Source: Prunella strophiata
Taxonomy: Eukaryota > Chordata > Aves > Passeriformes > Prunellidae
NCBI GenBank assembly: GCA_036583965.1
Contig: JAZBQD010000030.1
Location: forward strand, 51,585,551-51,649,550
Reading direction: 5' to 3'
DNA length: 64,000 nt
Positions 25,226 to 36,769 of the stretch are shown here, piece after piece (position 1 is the stretch's first letter; each line of letters begins with the position of its first letter). A program made the position numbers and the translations under genes. The notes beneath the pieces are model-generated. The model searched no databases and was not told where the DNA came from. It saw only the letters and a program-made list of their open reading frames with translations.

Positions 25226-26527
25226 AAAGCACATCCAGCCATGCACCTTCTTATCAGCAACCAACCCCACTCAGAGGGAACACATCCCTCCCTTTCCCAG
25301 TACCAGAGATGCCCATGCCACCCTCTCAGGCAAAGTGCAGTAACCACTGCTGAGGTACTAAGAGCCCACATGCTGACATTCAGGTGATGGCTCAAGTTCA
25401 GGCAGACACAGCAGGGAGGTCACCTGGGCTTGGCTGCAAAAGGCAGCTGCAGACAAGGGTGCTCACAGCTGAGCACACCAATGTCACTGATCAGGATTAT
25501 CCTCTGTCAGACTGGCTGACTTGTAGCCCTGTCACTGCTCTGTTTCAACATCTAACCATGATGTTAAGTCTTCTGGTAGATGGGAGGACCATCAATGCTA
25601 CATTGCAAGCAGATGCCCACATGCTTTTCCCTTCACTTAAATATTTTCAGCTTAAAAAGACTGAAGTTTGGTGCTCACATTGCCCCACCTGGGACACAAG
25701 TGACTCTAGCAAGCTGCTCAGGCACTGGGTATGTGACCAGCACCTGCCCCATCACCTGCCTAAGCCCTACAGATACTGCTCATTTTAAAACTGAGAATAG
25801 CAGGCAGATGCTCTGGAGAACACTTCCCACAAGGAAGCACCAGCTAAGGGAGAAATGAAAATCACCTTTTCTGATGTGTAGAGCAGAGAGAGGCCAGCAA
25901 TGTTTGTGTGGCCCTTGTCACAGCATGAGGTATCACTAAAAGTCACTTCCCTTCAGCAGCCCCAGGGAAAGGGGCCTTGGCTTCATTTAAGAGTGTGTGT
26001 AGGTATGTGGCACTGCATAGTTTACACCTGTATCAAAACACACCCTCCTCCCATCCTCCAACAGTGCAATTCGTAAAAATAGCTCAGATTTGTTATTCAG
26101 CAAGTAAAATGGAAAAAAAAAAAAAAAACCAACAAAAAAACCAGGCAACAGAGATCCCTTTTTGTATGGATCTAGCAGACAGAAGAAACTGAGATTGCTA
26201 CTCCAACACAGCAGAAGAGGAAGGCAGGCATTTTAACTCTCCCAGTGTCAAATCCTTCTTGTTTCATTTGGAAAGTAAAAGAATGATTGAATTAGATGCA
26301 TCTATTTTCCCTTCATAATTTCTACATTACAGTTCTTGAGGGCATTGCAAAGGGACAAATTTTTGTTCCCCCCTCAGCTTCACTTGCAGTTTATGTAATT
26401 TTCTAAGCCCAGAGCAGTTTGTCCTGGGACTGCAAGATAAGATGTTTAGCTTAAATCCAGATAACCCTGCAGATCATTCAGTGAGAAAGAACAATTAGAA
26501 AAATTCTGCAAAACAGTTTTGCATACC

Positions 26528-26558
26528 CCACATATAAGCAACATCCACATATAAGCAA
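26528..26558. repeat. 17-bp tandem duplication
   Basis: CCACATATAAGCAAC occurs twice with a period of 17 bp (starts at 26528 and 26545). Confidence 0.85.
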
Positions 26559-27869
26559 CGCTGAAATCACAACTCCTTGGAAGACAAGGGGAGAGTGGCT
26601 ATGAGTTTATTGCAGAACAGTCCAAATAAGTAATTCTCAAATGTAGTCTCCTTTGGAATCAGTTCTTCACCTTTGTTTGCACATTAAATGTTCAGGAGTA
26701 GGCACTGACCCAGGGGCAGATCCTCAGCTTGCTGACTCCATCACTTCCATCAGTGTGAGCACAATTCCTGCTGGAGTCCCAGCCTTGGTGCCACTGCTGT
26801 CTCCTCAGGAACTGAGCACTAAACAGGAATTCAAATTCACTTTTGGTGACTCCTGCTTCTGTCACCATGAGATGCACTCCCTGCACAGCACAAGTCAGGC
26901 CCTGAGCCCAAGGGAACATGGAACACCACAGTCCAGCTAAGCTTTGTATATATTCTCCAGCTGGAATGAAATCTGGCAGGCCACTTGATCATCTTGCATA
27001 GCTTTGACAGCCAGGAACGCTTCAGTCATCAGAAAACATGCACAAGGTGTAATGAAAAGCATTCCAAGAGGAAACAAGCATCTAGTTTCCAGGAGAGAAA
27101 GTGGGAAGACTGAGAAAACAACTTTCAAGTTGGAAAAATAATAGTACAGTGTGAATTATGTTTGAAATTATGCTTTAAAATATGCTGTCTAGAGGGGAAC
27201 CAACAACAGGCTGTACACCCAGGAAACCCAAGGTGGTGTTATTTCAGAGAACATGACTGCAAAATGCTTCATCACAGGTTATAAGAGGTTTAAGAAGAGA
27301 ATTTTCCCTGAAAATACATAGCCAGTCCTGTGATGTGCACACAGAATCCACTTTACCCTTTACTACAGCAGCTCACTGGACCAGAATTAATGCCATGGAC
27401 TTGAGACAACCATATTTTTTTTTCCCCTCAAAAATGAATTGCTGCTGGGCAAACAAAGGAGAAGCTTTATTTTCTTTTGGCATTCTCTCTCAAGAGAGAA
27501 CACAAGGCTTCTCCAGGTATGAATGTGGTCTGTAGTGGCAAGTGTCATGGCCTCCCCACTATGGAGGGAAGAAGGGAAGTCCAAAACAGGGCAAGACTGA
27601 GCACCAGCAATGTGCTGTGTCACAGTAGCTACAAACACAAGGCCTGCTGAAACAGGAGGTGCAGGAAAGCCTTTGCAGAGCAAACTCTCTACGCCAGTTT
27701 CTTTGAAGTGCGCGAGTAATACCATGCTAAAAAGTAACATGGAGTAATGGAATGGAGAGTTGGCTCTTCAGAGAAAGTCCCTTTGGAAAAAAGGGCTTTT
27801 TCAGTTTACTCACCTTGACAATGTCATTCTAAAAAGGTAATTTTGGTCAATCCAGGTTTTTAAATACTG

Positions 27870-27875
27870 TTTATT
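27870..27875 (-). terminator. WDFY2: Candidate WDFY2 poly(A) signal AATAAA
   Basis: Reverse complement of TTTATT, 1.06 kb after the WDFY2 stop and the first canonical hexamer on that strand. No transcript evidence is available. Confidence 0.3.
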
Positions 27876-28072
27876 TTTAAGAGAAACTGTAAAGTATGAC
27901 AACAGGACAATGGGCATCATTCAGCAATATCACTTCTGGGTCTATAGAGGAAATTAATAAAAACCATCAGCATTTAAAAAAATAAATATGACTAACCATA
28001 TGGAAAACATGAAGAACAAAATTCATCTTCAACAACACAGACAGGTATAAATGCTGAAATGTTGCTGTGCAA

Positions 28073-28090
28073 GGTAGAGGTAGAGGTAGA
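28073..28090. repeat. (GGTAGA)3 hexanucleotide repeat
   Basis: Three perfect GGTAGA units followed by a partial GATA. It explains the LYLYLY stretch in a minus-strand open frame. Confidence 0.85.
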
Positions 28091-28934
28091 GATAAACCAG
28101 ACTTTCCAGATCTAGACCAGTTTTAGATCTGCCCCCCTCCATGCACACACTCCCAAAAGTTCCTGTTGCCAATAATTTCATTTGAATCAGACTGTCAACA
28201 TCATCAAACTCAAACAAGTCTGTGTGCTCCTTAGAATGCTCAGAGCTGGAAAACTATTTCAGTTTTCTGTAGGAATCTGTTGCTGAATAACCTGGCCCCT
28301 GGTTCTGCGACTTGTGCAGCAAAGGAAGAGGCAGGAAGATTTATACAGACCAATGAATGCTCTCTGGATGATGCCCACTAGGACGAGTAGATGGTAGAGC
28401 CCTTTTAGGAATTGCAATAGTCCATCAGCTCCTTGGTGATGCACCCAGAGACCGTGCCTGGATTTCCTCCTCTGGAGAGAGCATGGTCAGCAGAAATATC
28501 CCAAACCAACAGGTAGTGGCTGCAGGGAGGGCCAAATGCCTTACACAGTCTGTTGACACCAAAAACTCACAGAGGAAGACACAACCCAAGAACCCTCTGT
28601 ACAAAGCAGCAAGTATCTTGACATACTGAAATATAAAAACTAAAAATTGCACTGCACACAGATTTTTCCAAACAAACTCAAGACAACCAAAGTCAGATCG
28701 TACAAACCGTTAGTTAAAAAAATACCTTCTTGTATATTTTGAGAAGAAGTGGAAAGAGTCTTCGTGCAAATGTTCAGCCTGGATCAAGCAGAGGACATAA
28801 GTTGTTGTAAACACATTAGTTCCTTTCTCATCTGTCCATATGTGCCCAGTGTTATCTATCTTCTGCAGTATAATTAGGGTTAGGATATCCATTTCTTCTG
28901 TAAATATCACCTTTCAAGTTCCACTGATGTAACA

Positions 28935-28964
28935 TCAAGACACTACTGGTGTCATATCCCACAA
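28935..28964 (-). CDS. WDFY2: WDFY2 exon 12, terminal coding exon
   Basis: 30 nt on the minus strand encoding LWDMTPVVS and TGA, matching the extreme C-terminus of human WDFY2. LWD is the W-D dipeptide closing the seventh WD repeat. The acceptor (ATTTAACAG) lies at 28965 and above. It is too short for an ORF finder and was placed by splice phase: exon 11 ends in phase 0 with VIK. Confidence 0.93.
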   Translation of the reverse strand: MWDMTPVVS

Positions 28965-29615
28965 CTGTTAAATACAATAAAATAAAGCAACATAGTGAAT
29001 AATGGTAAAAGACAATAAAATACAGAAAAAATAGAACCTTTAAATAATTTACACCTTTTTCCTTTAATTAAGAGGGGCAACATGGTGAGAGGTGGATGCA
29101 ACAAGTCTGAAGAAGTTCGATTTAATTTTCCAGCACTTATGTCAGAGTGGTGGAGGATTGATGAAATGACATTCTGTAGTCACCAGCTTTCACCTGTATG
29201 AGCCAGGTTCATAGCTGTCCTTAAAAGAAACCAAAAAAACTCCCACTACATTACTAACTTCAGTGATCAGAACAGTCATAACCCATTGTGAGGGTTTTGT
29301 TATTTTAAATTACTCGAACTGTTATAACTTAGTCATTATTTTAGCTATTCCTTTATCTAGCCACACTGAGATTAGGCATGTTGAAAAACAGTTGGTATTC
29401 CTCAAGGGAAAGCTACAGTAAGCACTTGTCCCAGCCCCTTCAGGCAATAACTGCATAGACCAAGACCTCCTTGGTCCTCATTGGGCAGAAATCCTAATCC
29501 CAATCCCAAGTGAGAAGTCTCTGGGTGTAAGAAGGCAGGTATGACATCCTGCAGCCACACGGGAAGAGGGAAGGGAAATGAAGTACTGGAGCTAGAGCAC
29601 ATTCCTTGCTCCTAC
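28965..29615 (-). other. WDFY2: WDFY2 intron 11
   Basis: GTAGGA...AACAG intron of 651 nt. Nothing recognised inside. Confidence 0.85.
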
Positions 29616-29724
29616 CTTAATAACCTTGTCTGTCCCCGAGGTCAGCAGCCATCCCCTGGTGGCATCGAAGTGTACGTGAACAATGTTGTGCTTACTGTCA
29701 TGGAAAGTAGCTGTAGGTGCCCGC
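29616..29724 (-). CDS. WDFY2: WDFY2 exon 11, start of seventh WD repeat
   Basis: 109 nt: one base completes Glu, then RAPTATFHDSKHNIVHVHFD and ATRGWLLTSGTDKVIK. It follows the FYVE domain and supplies the seventh WD blade, so the zinc finger sits between blades 6 and 7 as in the mammalian protein. Acceptor TTTCTTCAG, donor GTAGGA. Confidence 0.96.
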
Positions 29725-30053
29725 CTGAAGAAAGAAATCCAAAAATCAGCAAGAACTGTAACTGTAGGATTTCCCCCCCAAAATGTTCTCTGTTGAGGAA
29801 AAAAGTATTTGACTGCTACTGGAAGCCATTAATTCACCAACCACTCTGTAAATAGCACTTTCTGGCACGAAAGGAACAGGGGTGAGGGGCTCTCTGTCCC
29901 TCCAAGCTTTGTCTCCTCCTCTATCTTGCTGAGAAAGCCCAGGGACCACCGTGCCAAGCTGCTCCCTCCTGGAGCCTTGCACCCACCCAGGCCCTTCCAG
30001 CTGCAGGAGTTTCCCCTGTTGCAGTGCGAAGCTGGCTCAGTGTCCACACTTAC
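29725..30053 (-). other. WDFY2: WDFY2 intron 10, 329 nt
   Basis: Short GTAAGT...TTCAG intron. Nothing else recognised. Confidence 0.88.
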
Positions 30054-30184
30054 TCCTCATCCGTTATGGACTCGTGGCAGCTGTCGCAGACCCTCACTTC
30101 GAACTCGAACCCCATCAGCGGGATGGAGGAGCGCTTGGAGCTGCACTTCCCGCACACGGCTTTCCCGCACTTCCGGCAGTGATG
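30054..30184 (-). CDS. WDFY2: WDFY2 exon 10, core of FYVE domain
   Basis: 131 nt encoding [20 protein letters not shown], then [18 protein letters not shown] and SITDEE. HHCRKCG is the R(R/K)HHCR-type PI3P-binding signature of FYVE fingers; with the CQKC pair in exon 9, all eight zinc-ligand cysteines (C-x2-C, C-x2-C, C-x2-C, C-x2-C) are present. RVC is the conserved RVC motif. FYVE domains of this type bind phosphatidylinositol 3-phosphate on early endosomes. The exon carries 11 CpGs in 131 nt, strikingly more than flanking introns. Donor GTAAGT, acceptor CTCCTGCAG. Confidence 0.98.
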
Positions 30185-30839
30185 CTGCAGGAGACAACAG
30201 GCAGAAAGACTTCTCAGGCAAAAACCCTCACCAGGTCACTGCTCAGCTCCACTGGCTCTTCCATCTCACTCCAGCAAGACACGACGCAGCTCAGCTCTCC
30301 CCCAAGCACCTCATTTCTCAAGTTCCATGAGCACACGCAGCACTTCTACACCCCTTTAATAAAAGTCTGCAATCTGCAGCCCTCTCCTGGCTAGGCAGGA
30401 AAACACAGCATGTTTCAAGCAGACCAGTAAGCCTTTCCCAATACAGCCTGAGCAGGTACAGATGTTTATCCAATCTCATTGAAAATAGCTTTGGTTCCAG
30501 CACAATCTCTGAAAATCAGCTGTAAATTTCTTTCTGTAACTTATTTGACTAACAATAAGCAAAGTCCCCCATGGCTAAAGTCATGGAAGGCCCCAGATAT
30601 ACTCAGCCCAAGGCCTACTACATGCATTTGCTGTTGGGATTGACTGGAAAACACCAATGTGTTCCTTTCAACCACAAAATCAAGCCACAGAGGGGAACCC
30701 ACTGTTTCACCCCTGAGCACTTAGTGGAAGAACAAAGTGCAAATTCTCAAAGCTTTAAGGGGAGAAAGGTTACCAGAATCCATTATGAGAGAAAAGCCTA
30801 ATGGCATCCATGTTAACACACTGAAGGGCACATACAAAC
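30185..30839 (-). other. WDFY2: WDFY2 intron 9, 655 nt
   Basis: GTTTGT...CTGCAG; the donor is a weaker variant of the consensus. Nothing else recognised. Confidence 0.85.
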
Positions 30840-30935
30840 CTGCCTGAGGCCTATTTTCTTACTGTCCCACATTTGCTTGAAGTTCCAGAAGAAAGGCTGG
30901 TCACATTTTTGACAGGAGTCACTATCCAGCCACTT
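30840..30935 (-). CDS. WDFY2: WDFY2 exon 9, linker and N-terminal FYVE
   Basis: 96 nt, 32 codons, phase 0: KWLDSDSCQKCDQPFFWNF then KQMWDSKKIGLRQ. It carries the first zinc-ligand pair CQKC and the WxxD-like acidic N-terminus of the FYVE finger. The exon start was chosen at the inner AG of ...GCAGACCCCAG/AAG: exon 8 ends in phase 0 with Glu, so this start gives ...VERQE-KWLDSD. The outer AG, 7 nt upstream, would frameshift into a TAG within eight codons. Human WDFY2, as I recall it, reads QETPEWLDSD, so the linker is two residues shorter here. Confidence 0.92.
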
Positions 30936-33626
30936 CTGGGGTCTGCAATACACACACAAAAACATGAAATGGAAGTGAGCAACAAGCAGAAACATTTCCA
31001 ATGGAGCCTAGAGGCAGGACAAAAAAGATGTGTTGTGGTATGGCAATATGGCCAGCTAAGCTTGATTTAATATCTCCATTTTCACAAGATGCCATTTTGA
31101 CTGTTGATGATGACAAGATGATATTGTCATCACCTGGGATGTTTTTATTGGCTTAGCTTTGAAGGACATGGGAGGAATGGTTCTCATCCAAATCATGAAG
31201 AAGAGTTTGATAATATGACCACAGAAACAACCCAATTCTGGAATGAAACATATAAAAATATTTTGTTCTGTCCTGTCTGGACAGCATTTACCATCTGCTA
31301 TTGCCTCTGGTGGGAGCTGGGGTCAAATTTCCAATAGCCAAGCAAATCATCTGAAGCGAAGGGGAAGTTATGGGAAATGCTGATGTTGTTGGGGGTTTTT
31401 GTATTCTCTCTTTCTTTAACACCCTTAGAGGAGTTCCTGCTGTCAGAGGTGCCCCTTCTACAAATCACACACAGAAATGAGAAAGATGTGATTCGCCTGA
31501 ACCAGCCTAAGACTCAAACCAAACCCAAGCTCTTTTCCCTCATCAATCCATGAGATTAAATAAACACTAAATATTGTTTAATACTTTCTGAGGAAGTGCT
31601 ACTAGCACACTGCAGTTGTCTTGTCAGAGCCACTGGTTTCTCACATGCTGCAAATTAAAAGTGGCAAGAAACACAGCTGAGATTAAGAACTAAAAACAAC
31701 AGAAAAGCCAGGCAAAGGTAAGTTAAGGGCAGATGGAGACCCTCAGCTCCCAGGATAGCTTTGACTATATTGACTATATTGACTCCAGCAATAAAGCAAT
31801 CACCTGTTTCATATTCTTCTGCCAGTTATTCTGAAGGCAGTTCATTCTGCTGGGGAAAAGCCTTGTCTTTTCTACCCACAAAAGTCTTTCTTTTTAATGC
31901 CTACAGATTTACATCTCTGTGTATAACTTTCTATCTCTTTGGCGTTTGAATACTATGGATGAAGATAACATTTTGTTTGTGACAAGTAACCACTTTGTAG
32001 TCCAAAGAGAAAGACAGCTTATAGCATCTTTCAAATGTCTTCTTACAGCTTTTTAAAAACTGAGTTGAAAATAAAGAATCAAGGGCTAAAATGGCTTAAG
32101 TGACTCTAACACAATCTCAGTGGATGTGGGAAAGTGTGATAGCAACAAAATGAGTACTGAGCACATATCACACTGGAGAAAATCCTTAAATAAGGGCAAA
32201 GATACAAAAGCCAAAATCCAAAAGAAAGTGATCTAGGACCCAAACCCAAGGTTTGATATTAAAATCTCAAAGATTCATGTTTTGGGGGTGGTTTAGCACC
32301 AAGAACACCCTGTTGTGCTGCTGATAACAAGAACAAGCCCACAGAGCCATAGTCTGGAAAAGCTGTGCATCATTAGCACCTGCTGCTTGGCCTTTATTTA
32401 GCTAATAATATTCCTCCTCTATATTTTAAACCAGCCTTCTCACAGCATTCCTGCCTATTTGGTAACAAGCCAATCTTAACCCTTACTGTAGCCTTTTGAA
32501 GGCAGCAAATAAATAAAGGTTTTCATTTCTGGATGTTTGAATTGCAGCAAAAAGGAAACATCTGTTGGGAAGGAGGAAACTGCTCTACTTTTGTTTCAGT
32601 TTAGGAGCTGATGACATACTTGGCCCCTGGATTAGCAATTAAAGAGAGTCAACTGGAATGCTCATTCATATTAAAAAGAGAGCTCAGTTTCTGCCTATGC
32701 CTACTTCAGTATTTTTTTTAAATCAAGTTTTCCACTTGGCGTTTTTTCTTCCTCAAGGGAGACACACTCAATCCATGCAGGCCACAACTCTTGAGAACCA
32801 TCAAAGCTGGTGAAAGCCCATGCTGCCAAAAGCCTTCCTCTGACCTACCCCCTGCAGGAAGAGGGCACAGGTTTGCTGTGACTCATAGGCACCAGGATTT
32901 GCCAAGCTCCTGAGCAGGGCTGGTGCCTGAACTCAGCCAGCACAGAGCTCACTACCCCCTCTCTGAGTCAGGACTCAAAGACTGCCAAGTGGGGGCTACT
33001 CCCACAGTGCCAAAGACCTGGGGAGCGTTTTTGCACCTGCTCACATTTGTTGGCCATGAAGCACAGAAGCAATTAGGAATGTGTGGGTGAAAGTCTTACT
33101 GTCTGGATCAGCAAAGCCATCATTTACCCCACTTCTGTGTGGTTACACCAGAGGGAAGCAAGACCAAGTAGCAGGTGAGATTGAAGCCTTAGTTAAATGT
33201 CCTCTTATCAAGGAAAAAAAAATGTTGGGTTGCGTTTTTCCAGACCAAGAGCCTTCTTGTTTTACTTTTTTAAAACCAAAATTAATCAATCAGTCCATCC
33301 ATTTGCATCTGAACTGATATTTCTCATGATGTGCTGAAAAAGACAGCAGAGCATCTCAATACCCTCCTTACAGAATATCTTTCAGAGCAGTAATGTAATG
33401 AGCAAGAGCCATTTAGCAGCCTATTTCATACAAATTTCTGCCAGCTGATTTCCCCTGTACCATATTATCAAAGGCACAGCATAATTGCTGTATAACAGCT
33501 GGAGCGTGTCCAGAAATGTTTTTAAAGCTTGGAATGATCTTGTTTAGGTTGAAAGCTGCACATTTTAGAAAGGCCCCTTCTTCCCAGGACTGCTTCAGAC
33601 CAAACTGACAAGAACTAAGCACCTAC
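30936..33626 (-). other. WDFY2: WDFY2 intron 8, 2.7 kb
   Basis: GTAGGT...CCCCAG. It holds a (TTGACTATA)2 tandem at 31761-31784. No transposon recognised. Confidence 0.82.
31761..31784. repeat. 9-bp tandem repeat
   Basis: TTGACTATA twice plus a partial TTGACT, head to tail. Confidence 0.85.
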
Positions 33627-33732
33627 CTCCTGCCTCTCAACATCCATGTTCCAGACGACGATTCCCCCGTCTGCACCACAGGAGATGAGCTGCCGAGTGT
33701 GGTGAGCATAGGAGAGAGACTGAACTTTATCA
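33627..33732 (-). CDS. WDFY2: WDFY2 exon 8, sixth WD repeat
   Basis: 106 nt: one base completes Asn, then DKVQSLSYAHHTRQLISCG, ADGGIVVWNMDVERQE. The I-V-V-W-N-M segment is the W-containing end of WD blade 6. Acceptor TTTCTCAG, donor GTAGGT. Confidence 0.96.
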
Positions 33733-35616
33733 CTGAGAAAGAAACAAGACAGTTAGCAATCAACCACCTATGGCTACTGCAGGAGTGAGCACAGACTATC
33801 AACTAAAGCAGTACAAACCATTTGTTTGCCCATATGTTTCCCTCCACCACTCATTGCACATGGCATCCATCAGATGCAAATCAGTCTTTGCTGTCAGATG
33901 GGACCAGAATGAGAGTGTTGCTCATCTGGGCAGCATCCACAAAAGCAAAGAGCTGTTCTGATAACTGTTTTTGCTCTTCCTGGGATAGGAGGTCCCAGCT
34001 GCACTGGGAAGCCTCAACAGGGTTGCAGCTTCTGAAGGCACATCTGGATGCATAAATGCAGCCCTGTTAAGATACCTTCTTGGCAAAATGTTGGTAACAA
34101 CTTTGTTTTGCAAATCTCTGCAACATCTAGAAATGAATCACTGAAAAACTACTGAAGATTTTCTTTTGACACTAACAAGCATAAGGAGTTTGAAAAATAA
34201 TGTAGGAATGACACTACATTGTTCCTAAGCCTTCTCACAGTAAGGTGGAAAATTTAGGTGCTTCTGTTTCTTCTTTTAATGAAAAAACAACATCGGAGGA
34301 ACAATTCAGCTTAAGGTGAAGATAGGCTCAGTCCTTTATAAAAGAAAGAAATTCAGGCCTCATCTCAGGCTGTTTACAACCTGGGAAACAAAGACTGTAC
34401 CACACTGTTATGGAAAAAACAAAGTTGTGAAGACACAGGAACTGATCATACTGTGACTGGAAATCATCCACAAGGTTTGGTTTCCTTTGCTACCACCACT
34501 GGTCTTGTCTGCCAAAAGGACTTGCATGGTAACACATTTATTTGTGCCTATGGCTGAACCTGAAGAGGGGAATGCATTCACAGGAGAGTTTGGGAAAACA
34601 GTGCCATCCTTCACAGTGCCTGCCTGCAGACACCAGAGGCACCATCAGGATGTGTAGGATGCTGTGCTGTACAGTTCCAGCTGACAGCCATCTCACAGAT
34701 TAAGGTCCACAGGCTAATTTCATATTAGAACTAATTTCCACAGCAATAAATCAAGCGGTGATGCATTAGCCAGCACCACTGGTAGGGTATGAGGTTGATC
34801 TAGTAATTTCAGTTAGAGCTCTGCAGTGCTCTGAAATCCCAGAGGCATCCCAATCACTCAGCAGAGTGCAGCATCACTCAAAAGAAATGCATGAATATGT
34901 AAGAAACTGTTAGCTTAAAACCACTACAGGATTTTGTCTCTCCAGACCTGAGCCTGGTGTGCAAGTCCCACATATATGCAGTCCCAATATTCTGAAACCA
35001 ACTTGTTGCATTGTCAGAGTTAAAAGGTGAGGAGTCATTGCCACTAGAGCTGTTCTGATGTATAATCAGTGCCCAGCATGGGCTTACCCATCTTCAAAGA
35101 CACCTATGGCTATGCAAATGTACTTGCAAAGATGATGCCTCTTTTCACTAAGGAGATGTGAAGGCTGCTGTGGTTAAATAGAAAAGCACATCACTTCAAA
35201 TTTAGACTGTAGGTGAAAGAGCATGGAGGAAAAAGGGATTAATTGTCCAAGCCCGATGCTCCCTCTAGGGGAAGGAAAGACCTTGACACCTAAAACCCAA
35301 GAATTTCCCTGCAGCTGTTCTCATTTGAGGAGCCTCCTCTTTCCAAAAAAGGCACAGACTCTGGCATAACACTTTCAGGACTACAGATGTTATGCTTTCC
35401 TTCACCACCCTCTGCAGACTCTTAAAACAGCCTGTGGGCCCAACACTGGAAAACTTACTATAAGCAAATTATTCCTGTTGTATATGGACCACAGGGAATC
35501 ACACATACAAGCTTGAGGCTTGTGAAGACTGTAACCTTTGGGCTGTTTGTTTCCAGATGTGGCTTCTGCATTTAGCTTTTCTCCTATAAAAGCATGAGGA
35601 AGGGCTTTGAACATAC
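33733..35616 (-). other. WDFY2: WDFY2 intron 7, 1.9 kb
   Basis: GTATGT...TCTCAG. Nothing recognised inside. Confidence 0.85.
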
Positions 35617-35743
35617 TTATGTCCTTGCAGCTCGATGGCTGTTCCTTTTCTTCCTCCAATATCCCACATTATAATGGAATGATCAGAACTGCCTGAGAAT
35701 AAAACTCGCTGTATTGGGTCCCAGCAGAGAGCAGTGACACCAC
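35617..35743 (-). CDS. WDFY2: WDFY2 exon 7, fifth WD repeat
   Basis: 127 nt, entering with two bases that complete Gly: [40 protein letters not shown], ending in CAT plus two bases of Asn. Contains the canonical S-G-S-S-D-H-S...M-W-D blade signature. The ORF continuing beyond it (HKYVQ...) is intron read-through. Acceptor TGTTGCAG, donor GTATGT. Confidence 0.97.
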
Positions 35744-36634
35744 CTGCAACAGGAACACACAGAACAGTCATTTTATTACAGGAAGTGGAAGGTTGGAAGG
35801 TAGCTGACAAAAAATATGGAGTGATTAAAATGCATATCTCTTTGGCAAAGACTATGCAACCATGTGCCTTCCAGTGGAAAAATAACAGTCTAGAAAAACT
35901 ACTGAAACCCCATCCTGCTCTTCTGTAGGCACAGGGCTTCACTGCTGTTTGCATGGGTGAATCCACTGAGCAGTAAACTGTGGAAGAAGAATGGTCACAG
36001 TGGTCACAGCTACACAACTTTCCATCTCCATAATTTCCAGAAGATTAAAAAAGAAACAAATGTGGAATGCTATGGGCATCTTCTCAGTACCCTAGCACAA
36101 GGACTGAACTACATTGTGCTATCTTGAGCCATTAGCACTTAGAGAGGAGGGATATGAAGAAAAAATGCTGAGGAATGACAGCATTTCTTCTGTTAGATGG
36201 TAGGATCATATCCAGGGTTGCTCTTTTCAAAGGGTGATGGGGCACAAGTCCCAGCAGTGAAATAAGCATTTAGTGCCTCCAAGCTGTGCCTATTCCACTT
36301 GGGATGAAGTGTCTGCCAATACAGATCTTACCTTTAGCAGCATCCTTTCTCCCTCCCAGAACTACCACAACTTGTTCAAGTCTCTCTCTGCTTTAATTAG
36401 CAGCATTGTGGCATTTTCTACCATAGATGTGTTCTGCTCAGAGCTCTGATCACTCTTGTTTTTATCAATACAACTTCCCTGAACTTCTGGGACAGTTTCA
36501 GAGCTATGTCCCTTCCATGCTAAGCACTGACACAAGCCATCCTAGTGTATCACAGGACAGTCAAACCATCATGGTGCTGAGCACAGATGAAGACCCTCCT
36601 GAGCACCTTTCTGAGTCTCCTCCTGAGGCCTTAC
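35744..36634 (-). other. WDFY2: WDFY2 intron 6, 891 nt
   Basis: GTAAGG...GTTGCAG. Nothing recognised inside. Confidence 0.85.
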
Positions 36635-36747
36635 CTGTGTGTCCTTTAAATGTAGTGACAAGGCTGCAGGACTCTTGCTCTAGTTTGAGGATGGTCACTT
36701 GCCCAGAATGGTCACCAACAAACACATGCCGGGTTTCCACATCAAAT
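36635..36747 (-). CDS. WDFY2: WDFY2 exon 6, fourth WD repeat
   Basis: 113 nt: one base completes Gln, then FDVETRHVFVGDHSGQVTIL, KLEQESCSLVTTFKGHT and the first base of Gly. Matches human FDVETRHVFIGDHSGQVTIL with one Ile-to-Val change. Its acceptor belongs to a probable U12-type intron. Donor GTAAGG. Confidence 0.97.
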
Positions 36748-36760
36748 CTGAAGGATAGAT

Positions 36761-36769
36761 GCTGAGGAA
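36761..36769 (-). promoter_or_regulatory. WDFY2: Candidate U12 branch-point element
   Basis: TTCCTCAGC on the gene strand, 13-21 nt before the exon 6 boundary, preceded by further Ts. Compare the U12 branch consensus TTCCTTRAC. The short distance and the lack of a long pyrimidine tract fit U12 splicing. Confidence 0.65.

Larger units (their letters stand above)
25226..28934. other. Intergenic / WDFY2 3' UTR side
   Basis: Lies 3' of the WDFY2 stop on the minus strand, so its right part should be WDFY2 3' UTR. It holds an A16 run at 26113-26128, a 17-bp tandem pair at 26528-26558 and a (GGTAGA)3 run at 28073-28090. The small open frames have no recognisable homology. Confidence 0.55.

Noticed and set aside
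24976..25788. Several overlapping open frames of 92-134 codons
   Set aside because: They arise from the antisense CR1 fragment and the A-rich tract; none has coding features.
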